A stretch of DNA of 64,000 bases from Collybiopsis luxurians FD-317 M1 (taxonomy: Eukaryota; Basidiomycota; Agaricomycetes; Agaricales; Omphalotaceae): NCBI GenBank assembly GCA_000827265.1, contig KN834751.1:688113-752112 (forward strand), given 5' to 3'. Made by a program: the position numbers and the translations under genes. How positions within the stretch are numbered: position 1 is the first letter of the stretch; each line of letters starts with the position of its first letter. The notes beneath the pieces are model-generated. The model saw only the letters and a list, made by a program, of their open reading frames with translations. It ran no database searches and was not told where the DNA came from. Of the stretch, positions 12,197-21,910 are shown piece after piece.

Positions 12197-13330
12197 ATGG
12201 CCGCTTCGCATGATGAAGCATTTTTTGCACTCCCAAAATATCTCCAGCGTCGAATTGACTCTGCCTTTGATTCTACATTCAAACGAGCTTCGCGTGTTCA
12301 TACCGTTCCAGGCTCATCTGAGCCTGCGGCTAAAAGAAAGAAGTTGAACCCAGAAGAGAGCGCAGCCGGAGGCGGCGGTTTTCTTTTGGATGAATCTCAG
12401 TCCGGTGGCGGCGGCTTCATATTGGATGACCAAAACGTTGACAGCGGTGGAGGATTTCTAATGGAAGACGCGCCGGGAAACGAGAGCGGCGGAGGATTTG
12501 TCGTAGAAGATTCGAGCATGCCAGTAGACGATGATGTTCCAGAAAACGCTGAATCAGAAGAATCTTTACGAATACCTCTTTCATTCATTCCTACGGCGCT
12601 GCAGCTTTTGGACTTGGATCCCGACGACGAGCAAGTCTTGGCCGTCTTCCGCAATGCTGCCTCGGACTGGAATAATTCTAATGAGGATACCGCTGACGAA
12701 GCTTTGGCTGTGTCACAGAAAGACTGGCGCGCAGTATGTGCAATTCTTCTTGAGCCAGGCGCCGGTGACTCTGGCACAGAAGGCGGAGAGTTCATTTCTA
12801 ATGCGGAGGACGATGCATCATCAGATTTTGACATTCAGATGCACTCTGGTGACGAAGATAATCCCGACTCGGATGACAATTACGAACCTGATCCCTCACC
12901 GACTAAATCTTCTCGTCGTACCCGTTCCAGCACTAAAGCTGCCGCTGGGGGTAAACGCCGCGCTCGATTCAGTCGTGACAGCTCGGATTCTGAAGAATCT
13001 GAGTTTGACGCAAAATCGAGACCTCTTACATCCCGCCAAAAAGCAGCATGTCTTGAGACGTTCGCAATGTTCTTCCCTGACGCTAGTACAGAGTCAGAAG
13101 ATGACCTCAGAAACCGCAGAATCATGCTGACCGATATACAGCGAGTAGCGAAACTACTTGGAGAGAAACTGAAGGCTGAGGAGGTGAGTGAAAATTCTTC
13201 CCTGGATGTACCTATTTGCTTAGTGCAGTTTCAGATGCTGGAGATGCTGGAGGTGTTTTCGACCTCGCCGGATAAATCGATGAGTCTGCAAGATTTTGAG
13301 CGGATGATGGTGACTGCGAAACTAGTATGA
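12197..13330 (+). CDS. Acidic protein with four GGGF repeats and a helical C-terminal domain
   Basis: The first ATG in frame is at 12197 (MAASHDEAFFALPKYL); the frame is open upstream only from a TTG. A basic patch (AAKRKKL) is a likely nuclear localisation signal. It is followed by four copies of GGGF-(L/I/V)-(L/M/V)-(D/E)-(D/E) at residues about 58-66, 70-78, 84-91 and 98-105. A long Asp/Glu/Ser tract with RRTRSSTK follows. The last 80 residues form a compact helical region (SRQKAACLETFAMFFPDAS, LTDIQRVAKLLGEKL, MSLQDFERMM) resembling a degenerate EF-hand pair. A 45-nt intron (13184-13228) is spliced, giving 362 residues. Function is unknown; a chromatin or DNA-repair adaptor is a guess from composition. 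Confidence 0.75.
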   Translation: MAASHDEAFFALPKYLQRRIDSAFDSTFKRASRVHTVPGSSEPAAKRKKLNPEESAAGGGGFLLDESQSGGGGFILDDQNVDSGGGFLMEDAPGNESGGGFVVEDSSMPVDDDVPENAESEESLRIPLSFIPTALQLLDLDPDDEQVLAVFRNAASDWNNSNEDTADEALAVSQKDWRAVCAILLEPGAGDSGTEGGEFISNAEDDASSDFDIQMHSGDEDNPDSDDNYEPDPSPTKSSRRTRSSTKAAAGGKRRARFSRDSSDSEESEFDAKSRPLTSRQKAACLETFAMFFPDASTESEDDLRNRRIMLTDIQRVAKLLGEKLKAEEVSENSSLDVPICLVQFQMLEMLEVFSTSPDKSMSLQDFERMMVTAKLV

Positions 13331-13456
13331 GGATGGCGACCAACTGTGGAAGTACTGCATCGTAATTTCTTATAATATGTACAACCCAAGCACGGAGCAA
13401 TGTGATCCTCTACTTGACTTTATCGAGTCTATGGAATACTGCACGTCTTTCTACAA

Positions 13457-14446
13457 TCATGCCCCCAATATTTTCCAAAATATTGTCGCAATAGCTTCGC
13501 CGTCGCCATGTATCTTATCTCCCAAGGCTTCGTTCCGCCTGTCGACATCTTCCTTGAGAGACTCTGTGAGAATCCCTTGCTTGGTTCGATGTTTTGTGAT
13601 CTTGGACACGATAGGGCTCGTGAATTCGGGATGTCCTTGGACAGTTATGATATGTATGTCGGTAAGTGGAATAGAAGGAGAAGAGTCGGACGGCAAAGAT
13701 GAGGATGAAGAAGAGATGGTAGATCTAGATTCGACGGTAGGCGTAAAGTGATACTCGGTCCCTATAGTAGAGACCATGCCCTGGTTTACCGATACATCTG
13801 TGGACGCAAGAAGGTGGAAGCCTTTGGGAACAGATGGGACGTGGTCTTGGTGCATTTCTTGAATGATCTGTTACCAGTGTCAAATTGCCTCACATAAGGG
13901 CAGTGAGAGAGACTCGCCAGCTCATTGCCTATCTCAAATATCTGAGCCCCGACGTCCGTCAAGCGAATGCTTGTCGGACCAACCTCCCATCTGCCCTCGT
14001 TCTTGACGCACGCGCCACCGAGAGCTAGCGAGATGATTTGATGCCCAAAACAAATGCCAAATAATCTAACTTTTGGGTGATCCTTCACCAAATGAACCGT
14101 AAACTCGATCAGCTTGTGTATCCATTCGATGTCAGCGTAGGCGGATGCCGCTAAGGGAGCAAGTCTGATCCATTGATATACGCACTACTTGGTTATTTGC
14201 AAGAAACAACGAGTACGTACCGCTTCCAGTATACATAAATGCATCATACGAATCAATTTTATCTTCCGGTGGATATTCCTTTTTGTTTACAACGTCGTAA
14301 GCATCCATCGTGAAGTTCCAGCCAAGTTCCTTGGGAAGGGATTTTTGCATTAGTTCGGTGAAGATTCTCGGGTATTCACCATGCTCTGCAACTACTTCAG
14401 GCATTGGAGTATCACAAACGAGGAGAGCGATTGATTTAGAGACCAT
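13457..14446 (-). CDS. Class I glutamine amidotransferase-like protein, copy 1
   Basis: Stand-alone GATase1 domain of about 280 residues, related to fungal YLR126C-type proteins. It starts MVSKSIALLVCDTPMPEVV. The nucleophile elbow FGICFGHQ has its Cys codon at 14050-14052. The His-Glu of the triad lies in TVQGHPEFTSPIV near the C-terminus, so all three catalytic residues are present. There is no fused synthetase domain, so the ammonia acceptor is unknown. Two introns are inferred: one after YTGS (GT-AG, phase 1), and one at 13868-13917 that begins GCGAGT, a GC-AG intron joining NEL to IIQEMHQD. Both positions match copy 2 at 17661. Copy 1 points away from copy 2, head to head. Confidence 0.9.
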
Positions 14447-15449
14447 GGTGGTCGTGATAAAGAGACTACAGTATGATCGCTAAATTACATTCTGCGATGA
14501 TAAGCCAAAAAGAAGCTGATAAGATAACATCAAGTGATGCAACTGATAATTCAAAGACCCTTCCTGTGGTAGTGTCCAATGCCTGCGAAAAATTTGGGCG
14601 CTTATTTGGGCATTTTGTACCAAAAAACTTCAAAAACATGGCAAGGGCAGATAGTATAGCAACGACACAGTATTCCGCATAGATTTATAGAGATAAAATA
14701 CTTAGAATGCTAGTCTCTCTGATATGTTCTGCCCCGTTTTGTACAATATATCATATTAACAAAGATATGGCTAAAGTTCAGTCGTAATTAGCAGATAAAT
14801 CAACAAGAAAGAAAAATGAAAGAATTTAGGGCAGAACATTTTTTTTGTTTAGGGAAAATAAACAAGTTTCTCTCTCAAAGTTTTGTAGCCAGGGGGGGTT
14901 ATACACTACAAGTCGATTTCGCAAGATTTTGGCTGGGACTTAAGCAGAAGTTGCAATTACGTCGCGCGTAAAATCTCACTTCGGTCGCGTACCAAATCCT
15001 TCCTCCATTCATTTTCCTCTTTCGCTGAGGCTATATACCCTCATTTCTATTGCTTATACTTCTATCAACACTTTGCTCCGTGGCTACAGCTTCAAAATTG
15101 TCACGACTTGCCGATCGGGCTGTATGATTAGTTTGCTTGAGGCGAGTTGCTATACCTTCCGGCGCTTAATTGTTATACGCCTCTCACAACGAATTTTGGC
15201 TCTGATTCTATGATTTAAAATATGTAAAATATCAAAAACACACTAATTTGATGTTATATCTATTTTACTACACTGTAGAAGCTGTACTGAAGGAACACGA
15301 AGTAGTTGAGTACAATTTGCCATGTTTTCGCAGGAAACCTTGCTTAGTCAGCTCACAAATTCTTCACAGGCGTTGGACACTACCACTTCCTGAAAAAAAC
15401 ACACCCTGTTCGTCGCCGTGCATTTCCCAACAGTGGCACTACAAGAGAA
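14447..15449. other. AT-rich intergenic region
   Basis: About 1 kb without a supported gene, between the copy 1 amidotransferase start and the end of the acetate-transporter-family gene. An 11-bp perfect inverted repeat ATGTTCTGCCC / GGGCAGAACAT bounds 14724-14839. The remainder is AT-rich with poly-A/T runs. Confidence 0.5.
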
Positions 15450-16480
15450 TCATACAACGCTTGACCGTCTGGCCAAGAATCCAGAAAGATCTCCAACGGG
15501 AAAAGAGAATGGCATATCAACGACGGCGAAAATGAGTGCAGCGAGTAGATACCATCCAATCACGCATGTTACAAAAGCGAATGCACCAGCACCTTTCACT
15601 TTGGTAGAAATCGGATGAAGCGAGGACAGGAAACGAGTAAGAGCGGAAATTGACTTACGTAGCGCAATCGCCGTCGAGGCATCGGCGTCACCGAGTTTTG
15701 CATAACCCGCAGCCAAGAGTGCGAATGTGAGAACAAGGAAGAAGAATATACCCTACGAGAATACACTGAACGGACTGAATGAATAAAACCATATTCTACT
15801 CACCACGAAGGCGACATTTGTCCTCAACGCAGTGATGAAGTAGGTAAAGCTCATTACAGCCCAGAATGCAAAGTAAAACATCAATCCATCGGTGTAAGGG
15901 ACAGCGGTCGCTCCTCCACTAGCAGTGGCGACATTGACTTGGGGGTCGTTGAGATTGCCAAGACTCAAACTACAGAAGACGGTGAACGCGGGCGTAAAGG
16001 CGCAAAGTTTCATACTTACAAGAAACCACCGAAGGTAATGAAGACAACCGACGGGAAGGTGTTTCCGGCAACCTGGAAGAAGACATTATAGCAGAAAAGA
16101 CTGCTACTCTACACTGAAGGACATACCCATTCCATAACACCAGCGATGATCTGACCCAAACCACCTATGAAGTAATACGGGCCAACCGCAGTGATCAAGC
16201 TAGTCGCGCTTGCTCCGCCCCATTGCATCAAATAACACCCAGTGGGAGTCAACGCAAGTAAGAAGGAAGCGAGTCCTACCGGGGTGGGGTTTCCGAATCT
16301 CGTTGAGAAGCCTTGAGGAAGGGCTTTGCCCCCAGGTTGAAGGAAAAGCTTTTCATATTGTTCAGGGGTGAGCTGGATAGGTGGACGCCCACCATGCTCA
16401 ACGTGGTGGAAGGACCCCTTCTCGATATCGTGCGGGGAGCTGGCCAGGGTGGAGTTTGGTGCGTCGGTAGTGGTTGCCAT
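15450..16480 (-). CDS. GPR1/FUN34/YaaH family (acetate transporter-like) membrane protein
   Basis: Six-helix membrane protein of the family that includes yeast Ady2/Ato proteins, which move acetate and possibly ammonium across the plasma membrane. The cytoplasmic N-terminus (MATTTDAPNSTLASSPHDIE) leads to the family signature region RFGNPTPVGLASFLLAL (compare NPAPLGL). Helices follow, including YYFIGGLGQIIAGVMEW, TFPSVVFITFGGFF, GLMFYFAFWAVMSFTYFITA, FFLVLTFALLAAGYA and GAFAFVTCVIGWYLLAALI. It ends VGDLSGFLARRSSVV. Three or four short introns are removed. It lies between the two amidotransferase paralogues; a link through nitrogen or carbon supply is possible but unproven. Confidence 0.88.
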
Positions 16481-17008
16481 GACTTGGTTTGCAGAAGTCA
16501 GTGAGTAAAACGATCAGAGAGGGAACTCGTGTGCAGAGAATTTGCAGTGTCAATCGCAGGGCTCTCTAACGATTTATATACCCGTGTTTGGATTGACCTC
16601 CTGCCAATATTTTGGGACGTATAAAGCAGGACGTGACCCGCATTAATCGACGGAAGCATCTCAAAGGTAGCGGAATAGCTATAGATGGACCGTTGGTGAT
16701 CCAGACAAACAACCTAGATTGGAAGGACTCCTGAACGATGTGAATTTATGGGACGGATGGGGAGGTCAGGCGGGAGTTGGTGCAACGGAATGGCAGCGGG
16801 TTACCCCAAAGGAGTTCCGAGCTGAATTTAACTTTGAGTTTTGAGCCTGTATCTTCAAGTGTAGGACCCAAATTACGGGGTGATATGACAGAAAACGTCA
16901 GACACCATTTTGATGTAAGCTCTGATGTCATCCTACCTCCCAGTCTCCAATGCGTATCCTATAAAAGCTCAACTCGCAGCTATGTAAACCATTCCCTAAG
17001 AAAACGAC
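16481..17008. other. Divergent intergenic region
   Basis: 528 bp between the divergent transporter and small-protein genes. It contains likely promoters for both, including a TATA-like TATAAA near 16960 upstream of the small protein. No other feature is seen. Confidence 0.4.
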
Positions 17009-17422
17009 ATGCCTCACAAATTTGACGACAGTGCTGCCTCACAGAAAGCTATCAAAAAAGATATGCAAGGTGACTATATATTCATTCCCAATAGCTCACA
17101 CGCCAGTCAGTCCTAACATACCCTTCAGCCAAAGGCCTCGGCCATCCTAATGTCGGGGACGAGCCCACAGCCAAGGAACTCTATCGCTCCGCCCCCGTAG
17201 CGAGTGACGCTCCCGATGGGCCACCTGAACCAATGGAGACGTTGAAAAATCCTGTTTCTGCTGGGACCGACTCGAAAGTCGGGGCTGCTGGCGCAACAGG
17301 GGATATTGAAATCGTTAGAGATGCTCCGGTATGTGACCTTTCCATTTATGACCGGGACAAATGAAACTGACATCAAGTAACAGACGAGAAACTTGCCTCC
17401 AGAAGTCGTTGACAAGAATTAG
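17009..17422 (+). CDS. Small hydrophilic protein, uncharacterised
   Basis: About 100 residues from three exons: MPHKFDDSAASQKAIKKDMQ, then AKGLGHPNVGDEPTAKELYR through GDIEIVRDAP, then TRNLPPEVVDKN and TAG at 17420. Both introns have clean GT-AG ends. It is rich in Pro, Gly, Ala and charged residues and has no membrane segment or signal peptide; it is probably unstructured. Not recognised. Small polar proteins of this type are often stress- or development-induced in fungi, but no such motif is present to prove it. Confidence 0.65.
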
Positions 17423-17660
17423 AGGAACTCGACGCAGACGATAACTTGAATTGTATTGTACACTCGTGTATCCAATAGCGAGATACCCTTATACACAGTC
17501 TCTAGAACAGAATCTGTCTTTCCGATGGAACACGAAGCGAAGCCTCTAAACTGTTAGACATGAGAATATCAGTTAAGCTGTTGTCAGCACTCTCGGACCA
17601 TCGCGCCTTTCCTCCCGGTGTATCGTCGACCAGTCCCGCAGCCAGTGTTGAATATCAACC

Positions 17661-18724
17661 ATGGACCACAATCAGCCAAAACGAAATATCTCGATGGCAC
17701 TTCTAGTGTGCGATGATGCAGTCATAGCAGACCATGGAAACCTATCGACAATCAATGAGACTTTCATGCTGAAATCTCTGAAATCCTTTGCAGATCCAGA
17801 CGTAGTCAACGGCATATCGCCATCGAATGTGTCAGATTGGCGCGATGTAGAGTTTATAATGGACTCGTACGATGTTGTAGACAAGATGGAATACCCATCT
17901 GAAGACCAAATAGATGAGTACGAAGCATTCATGATTACAGGTAGTCGTAAGTGTCGCTCATGCTTATGTGCATTTCGTTTCAATTTTACTGATCCCTTAG
18001 TTTTTCACCCCCTTCAGGGGCAGACGCCTACGCCCAAGTGAAATGGATCATGAAACTACGCGCATTCATCGTGCACTTGGCCAAGAATCACCCTCGGGTC
18101 AAGATTTTTGGTCTCTGCTTTGGTCATCAGGTTATTTCCGCCGCCCTTGGCGGCAAAAGTGTCTTCAACGGAAAATGGGAGCTTGGACCGACCAAGGTCC
18201 ATCTCACAGATACCGGGAAAAAAGTATTTGGGACACAGCGGGATGAACTTGTATGAACGTATACCATCATCCTATATGCGTCCGTCCTTTCTTAAATTCA
18301 TACTCGCTCTACTTGCCTTTGTCAGACTCTACATGAGATACATCAAGACATTGTCCCCTTCGTCCCGCAAGCCTTTCATCTTCTTGGTTCGTCGCCTGTA
18401 ACCATGAACCAGGGGGTGGTGTCGTTCAATGGTGCAAAGTACTGCTTTACACCGGAATTAGCCCCAAATTCACACTCTATTACCACTTTCCCTTCATCTC
18501 TGACCGAAATTCATATACTTACCGTTCAATCACACCCTGAATTTACCAAACCTATCGTGGTCGAGCTGGTCAACAGCATGTTGTCAGAACCTGGAAAGAT
18601 ATCGGATGCAGAGAAGGCGGATTTGGAACGACGAATGAAGGCGCTCGAGCGAAGCGAAGGGGATGGGTTGGTAATTGGTAGAACACTTTGGAAAATCCTG
18701 GGAGTGGGTTGGGAAGATCAATAA
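17661..18724 (+). CDS. Class I glutamine amidotransferase-like protein, copy 2
   Basis: Paralogue of the gene at 13457-14446. The ATG at 17661 opens MDHNQPKRNISMALLVCDDA. FGLCFGHQ has the nucleophile Cys codon at 18116-18118, and VQSHPEFTKPIV supplies the His-Glu pair, so the triad is intact. Introns occur at the same two places as in copy 1: after MITGS (phase 1), and after RDEL (phase 0, here a normal GT-AG intron starting GTATGA) joining to TLHEIHQDIVPFVPQAF. Sequence conservation between copies is strongest around the active site and weak at the N-terminal quarter. No acceptor domain is fused, so the reaction is unknown. Confidence 0.9.
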
Positions 18725-18815
18725 TACTAGATACTAGTAATGAACCACTTCTAGCAATGATAAAAGATTAAGACTAGTTTTGAATGAGAGCAAAACATTC
18801 CAGCTCAAGAACCAA

Positions 18816-18901
18816 TGCCTCCTAGCCGGATTGAACGACTGACCTTTGCATTGTACGGCCGATAATACAAGTGCAACGCTCTACCACTGAGCTAAGAAGG
18901 C
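18816..18901 (-). tRNA. tRNA-Thr (anticodon UGU) with intron
   Basis: A full cloverleaf folds on the minus strand. Acceptor strands GCCTTCT/AGGAGGC pair (one G-T) with discriminator A. The D-loop contains AGTGGTAGA, the anticodon stem is TTGCA/TGCAA and the T arm is AGTCG-TTCAATC-CGGCT. The anticodon loop is CTTGTAA once a 14-nt intron after position 37 is removed, giving UGU. The mature length is 72 nt plus CCA. Confidence 0.93.
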
Positions 18902-19082
18902 AACCGAAAATTGAAGAATCAAGCAGAAAGAATAGGGTATTCGACAGCGGAGGTCCGGCGGCTAACAGCTTTGACAGTAATCTCAACAGATGTTTACCTG
19001 AATTCTTTCACGTATGTATTTACCCTCTATTTAACCGAGGTACATATTAGAAACACACCATTCACCATGTTCCCCCGCGAAT

Positions 19083-20345
19083 ATGACTTTGAATTCCCAA
19101 TCTCAACCAATTCGCCTTGGTTTCGTCGGTCTATCCTCAAAAGGATGGCCCGCAACCATGCTAGCACCTCCTCTCTTTAAAGCTCCGTTGATTTCAAAGT
19201 ACACCCTCGTTGCTGTATGTACTACGAATCTCGAATCAGCCAAAGCCAGCGCTGCAAAGTACTCTCAGCTCATCTCGAGTGCATCTGGTAGTGCTGTTTC
19301 GGTAAAAGCATATCATGGGTCCGCGGAGGACATTGCACAGGATCAAGATGTTAGAATGGTCGCGGTTGCCGTAAGACCCATGTTCCAGAAGGAAGCTGCG
19401 CTCAAGGCGATTGAAGCAGGAAGGGATTTGTTCATTGAGTGGCCTGTTGGGACGGATTTGAGTGAGACAAAGGAGATTTACGAAGCTGCGAGAAAGAAAC
19501 AGGTTAACACGATTGTAGGATGTCAGATGAGATTTGCGGGTTTTGCAATGAAGGTACGACTGGCAATTTTGTAATTTATAATTGGTCAATGTCGTCATGA
19601 TTCTGGGATGCAGTTAAAGTCAATGATGACAGCGGGCAAACTAGGAAAAATATATTCTTCAAATATTGTGAGGATTCTCATGCTTTGTTGCAAGGTTCCC
19701 CCGCTGATCATGTCATGAAAGATTGTGTCCTTCAATCGTGGGTGGGGTCCAATCATTTTTGATTTCTTCAAGCATAGCAGTAGTGCTGCCAATGGTGCCA
19801 CACTTCTTGATGCTGCAGGAGGTCATATATTCGACTTGATTTTACATATCCTCGGCCCTGTTGCCTCTGTGTCCGCCGAGGTAATGAACCACCATCCCAC
19901 CGCCACAGTGATTGATTCGTCGACCGGGAAGCTCACGGGAGAGACGGTCTCCCAGGACGGACCGACACAAGTCTGCGTCAATGGCCGGTTACATATCGGG
20001 TCTCAGACTACGCAACAAGCTCCTTATATTGTTCATCTTCAGTCTGGAGTGAAAGATGCTGAATTTACCTGGGTTATAAGTGGGGAAAATGGAACAGTTC
20101 GGGTTCAAGCGGATTCAAAACTGGGCTTCTTTGATCCTTCTCCTGAGATGTATTGGAATGGGGAAAAGGTCGCACTCGCAGAGTTGGATAAAATTGCATT
20201 GAATTGGGAGGCATTTGCTGATGGAAGAAAGGGATCGTATGCTACCGTAGAAGATGCAATGAAGACGAAGGAGATTTTGCATGCTGCAGTGAAAAGTGCG
20301 AAGGAAGGACGACGGGTTGATTTACTTTTGAGTCCGCGTGATTAG
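19083..20345 (+). CDS. Gfo/Idh/MocA family oxidoreductase (Gal80-like)
   Basis: NAD(P)-binding Rossmann protein with the family's C-terminal alpha/beta domain. The ATG at 19083 opens MTLNSQSQPIRLGFVGLSSKG, in which the GFVGLSSKG loop is the dinucleotide motif. The second conserved block is AGRDLFIEWPVGTDL; here EWP replaces the usual EKP, so the catalytic Lys is missing. This feature is typical of the Gal80-like branch, which binds NAD(P) but may not catalyse. The C-terminal domain has LLDAAGGHIFDLILHILGPV and ends RRVDLLLSPRD. Two introns lie near 19553-19612 and 19675-19718; the second has a less certain acceptor. It may be a regulator or a sugar dehydrogenase. Confidence 0.87.
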
Positions 20346-21910
20346 TGGAAATTAGAATATAGGCACTTGATCCAATCTTTCGTCGAGCCTTGACGGATAA
20401 TGTTCGATGATAGGATAGTTTGAGCCCAAGTAACCAAGCAAATTTATGTTTTTCCCGACTTGAGTAAAAAAAACGAAATCAGGGTGCATAACGCAGCTGC
20501 TCCTAGATTGATTCTGAAAGTCACATTAGCAGATCGACGAAATTCAATCGCCCCACAGTGCCCCTGATTTCTGAAATGTTAATTGAATTGTTATTTCGTT
20601 TCTGCCTTTTGTCCCTCACCTCGGACGTTTTAAACCATTTTTAAACCGAGGCGATTTATACGATTACAGGGAGCTTCGAAATACCTCGCGCTAAAACAAT
20701 CTCAGGTCTCCGTAAATTATCCTGGGGCCTGTCCAAGATAGCTCGTCTGCTACGTGTCGAAAAATGGTGAGCAGTGGGCTCGGCTTTGCATCGGATGAAT
20801 GAGATCCATACTTTCGATTTGGTTGCTCTAAAAGAGGTGATCGTTCGCAGGTGGATCATAGAACCTGCGTGCGTAAAAATACTGGTAGCATTTAATAGAA
20901 GGACGGTACTCAAAAGAAAGACGTTAAGTCCGACCATGATGGGTGCACATGGTGATGCATCCGCCAGCTGGAACTACAAAAAGGGAACAAAGCTGTGGTT
21001 TTCAATGCAGCTTTTGACAATCGGGCAGAAAAAGTATTCACGAGGTGACCTTGGTGTGTGTGACGTTGCAAGATTTATTATCAAAGCGACATCTTTTAGG
21101 TTATATCGGAGCTGCGGTGAGGTGTAGCCTTGCCGCAAATAACGAGGTCAGACGGTGAACATATGTATATGTTGCCTGAGCACTAGGTACTCTAAGAGTT
21201 GTAGACGCCACAGCAAATGAAAAAAGACCATATAATCATACCTGGTCGTACCTACCGCGGCAAATGGCAAAGTGGATCTATTTCACGGAAATTTATTGGT
21301 CCAGTAATAGTCCGACCAGAGATTGGTCGAGAGTAGGCATCTTCTTACCTGTGAAGGAAAACACCTGGGGGGTAAATTAGTAAATGCAGGGGAATATATT
21401 CGGGAAAGACTTGGAAGGGGTGGGTACTAGTACAAGGGCCCGTTAAACCGCCTGGCATAAAATGCTCGTGGATTTGACCGCACCCACTGGTAGTGAGAGA
21501 ATTTTGTCGAGGGTGCGCACCCCGCCGAAAACTTTTTGGGGAAGACTTTGTAAGGATAGTCTCTTTTCTGTGATTGTTATGGATAGAAACGGAGAGTAGT
21601 TGTGCATATGGAAATATGAATATCTGATATTGGAGGAGCAAGGGGGCCGAAGGAAGAGAGCTGCGAAGAAGAGCCGGCTAGCCTCGTGCTACGATTTGTA
21701 AATTCCCACAGTCAGAATGAATGAGTGGTTGTGCCTTAAGGACTCCAAAACCGCTACCATACATGTTCTTTCCAGTCATTGTCACTCATTAGCTCGTTCT
21801 TACAATAGAACCATCATCCACACGAGCCGTTCCTTCCTTCTCCGTCTGCTCTCCTCTTTCCTTGCCATTACAATCCCTTTAGCAGTCGGAGCCGCCCCCT
21901 TCTTGCCGCG
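20346..21910. other. Long intergenic region
   Basis: About 1.5 kb between two same-strand genes. It contains the promoter of the gene at 21911 and a small palindromic stretch near 20619-20651 (CCTCGG ... CCGAGG around TTTAAA). Open frames here lack ATG starts or conserved content. No gene is supported. Confidence 0.5.

Noticed and set aside
20774..21127. 117-codon frame in the 20.4-21.9 kb intergenic region
   Set aside because: It starts at GTG rather than ATG, has no splice partners and no conserved motif.
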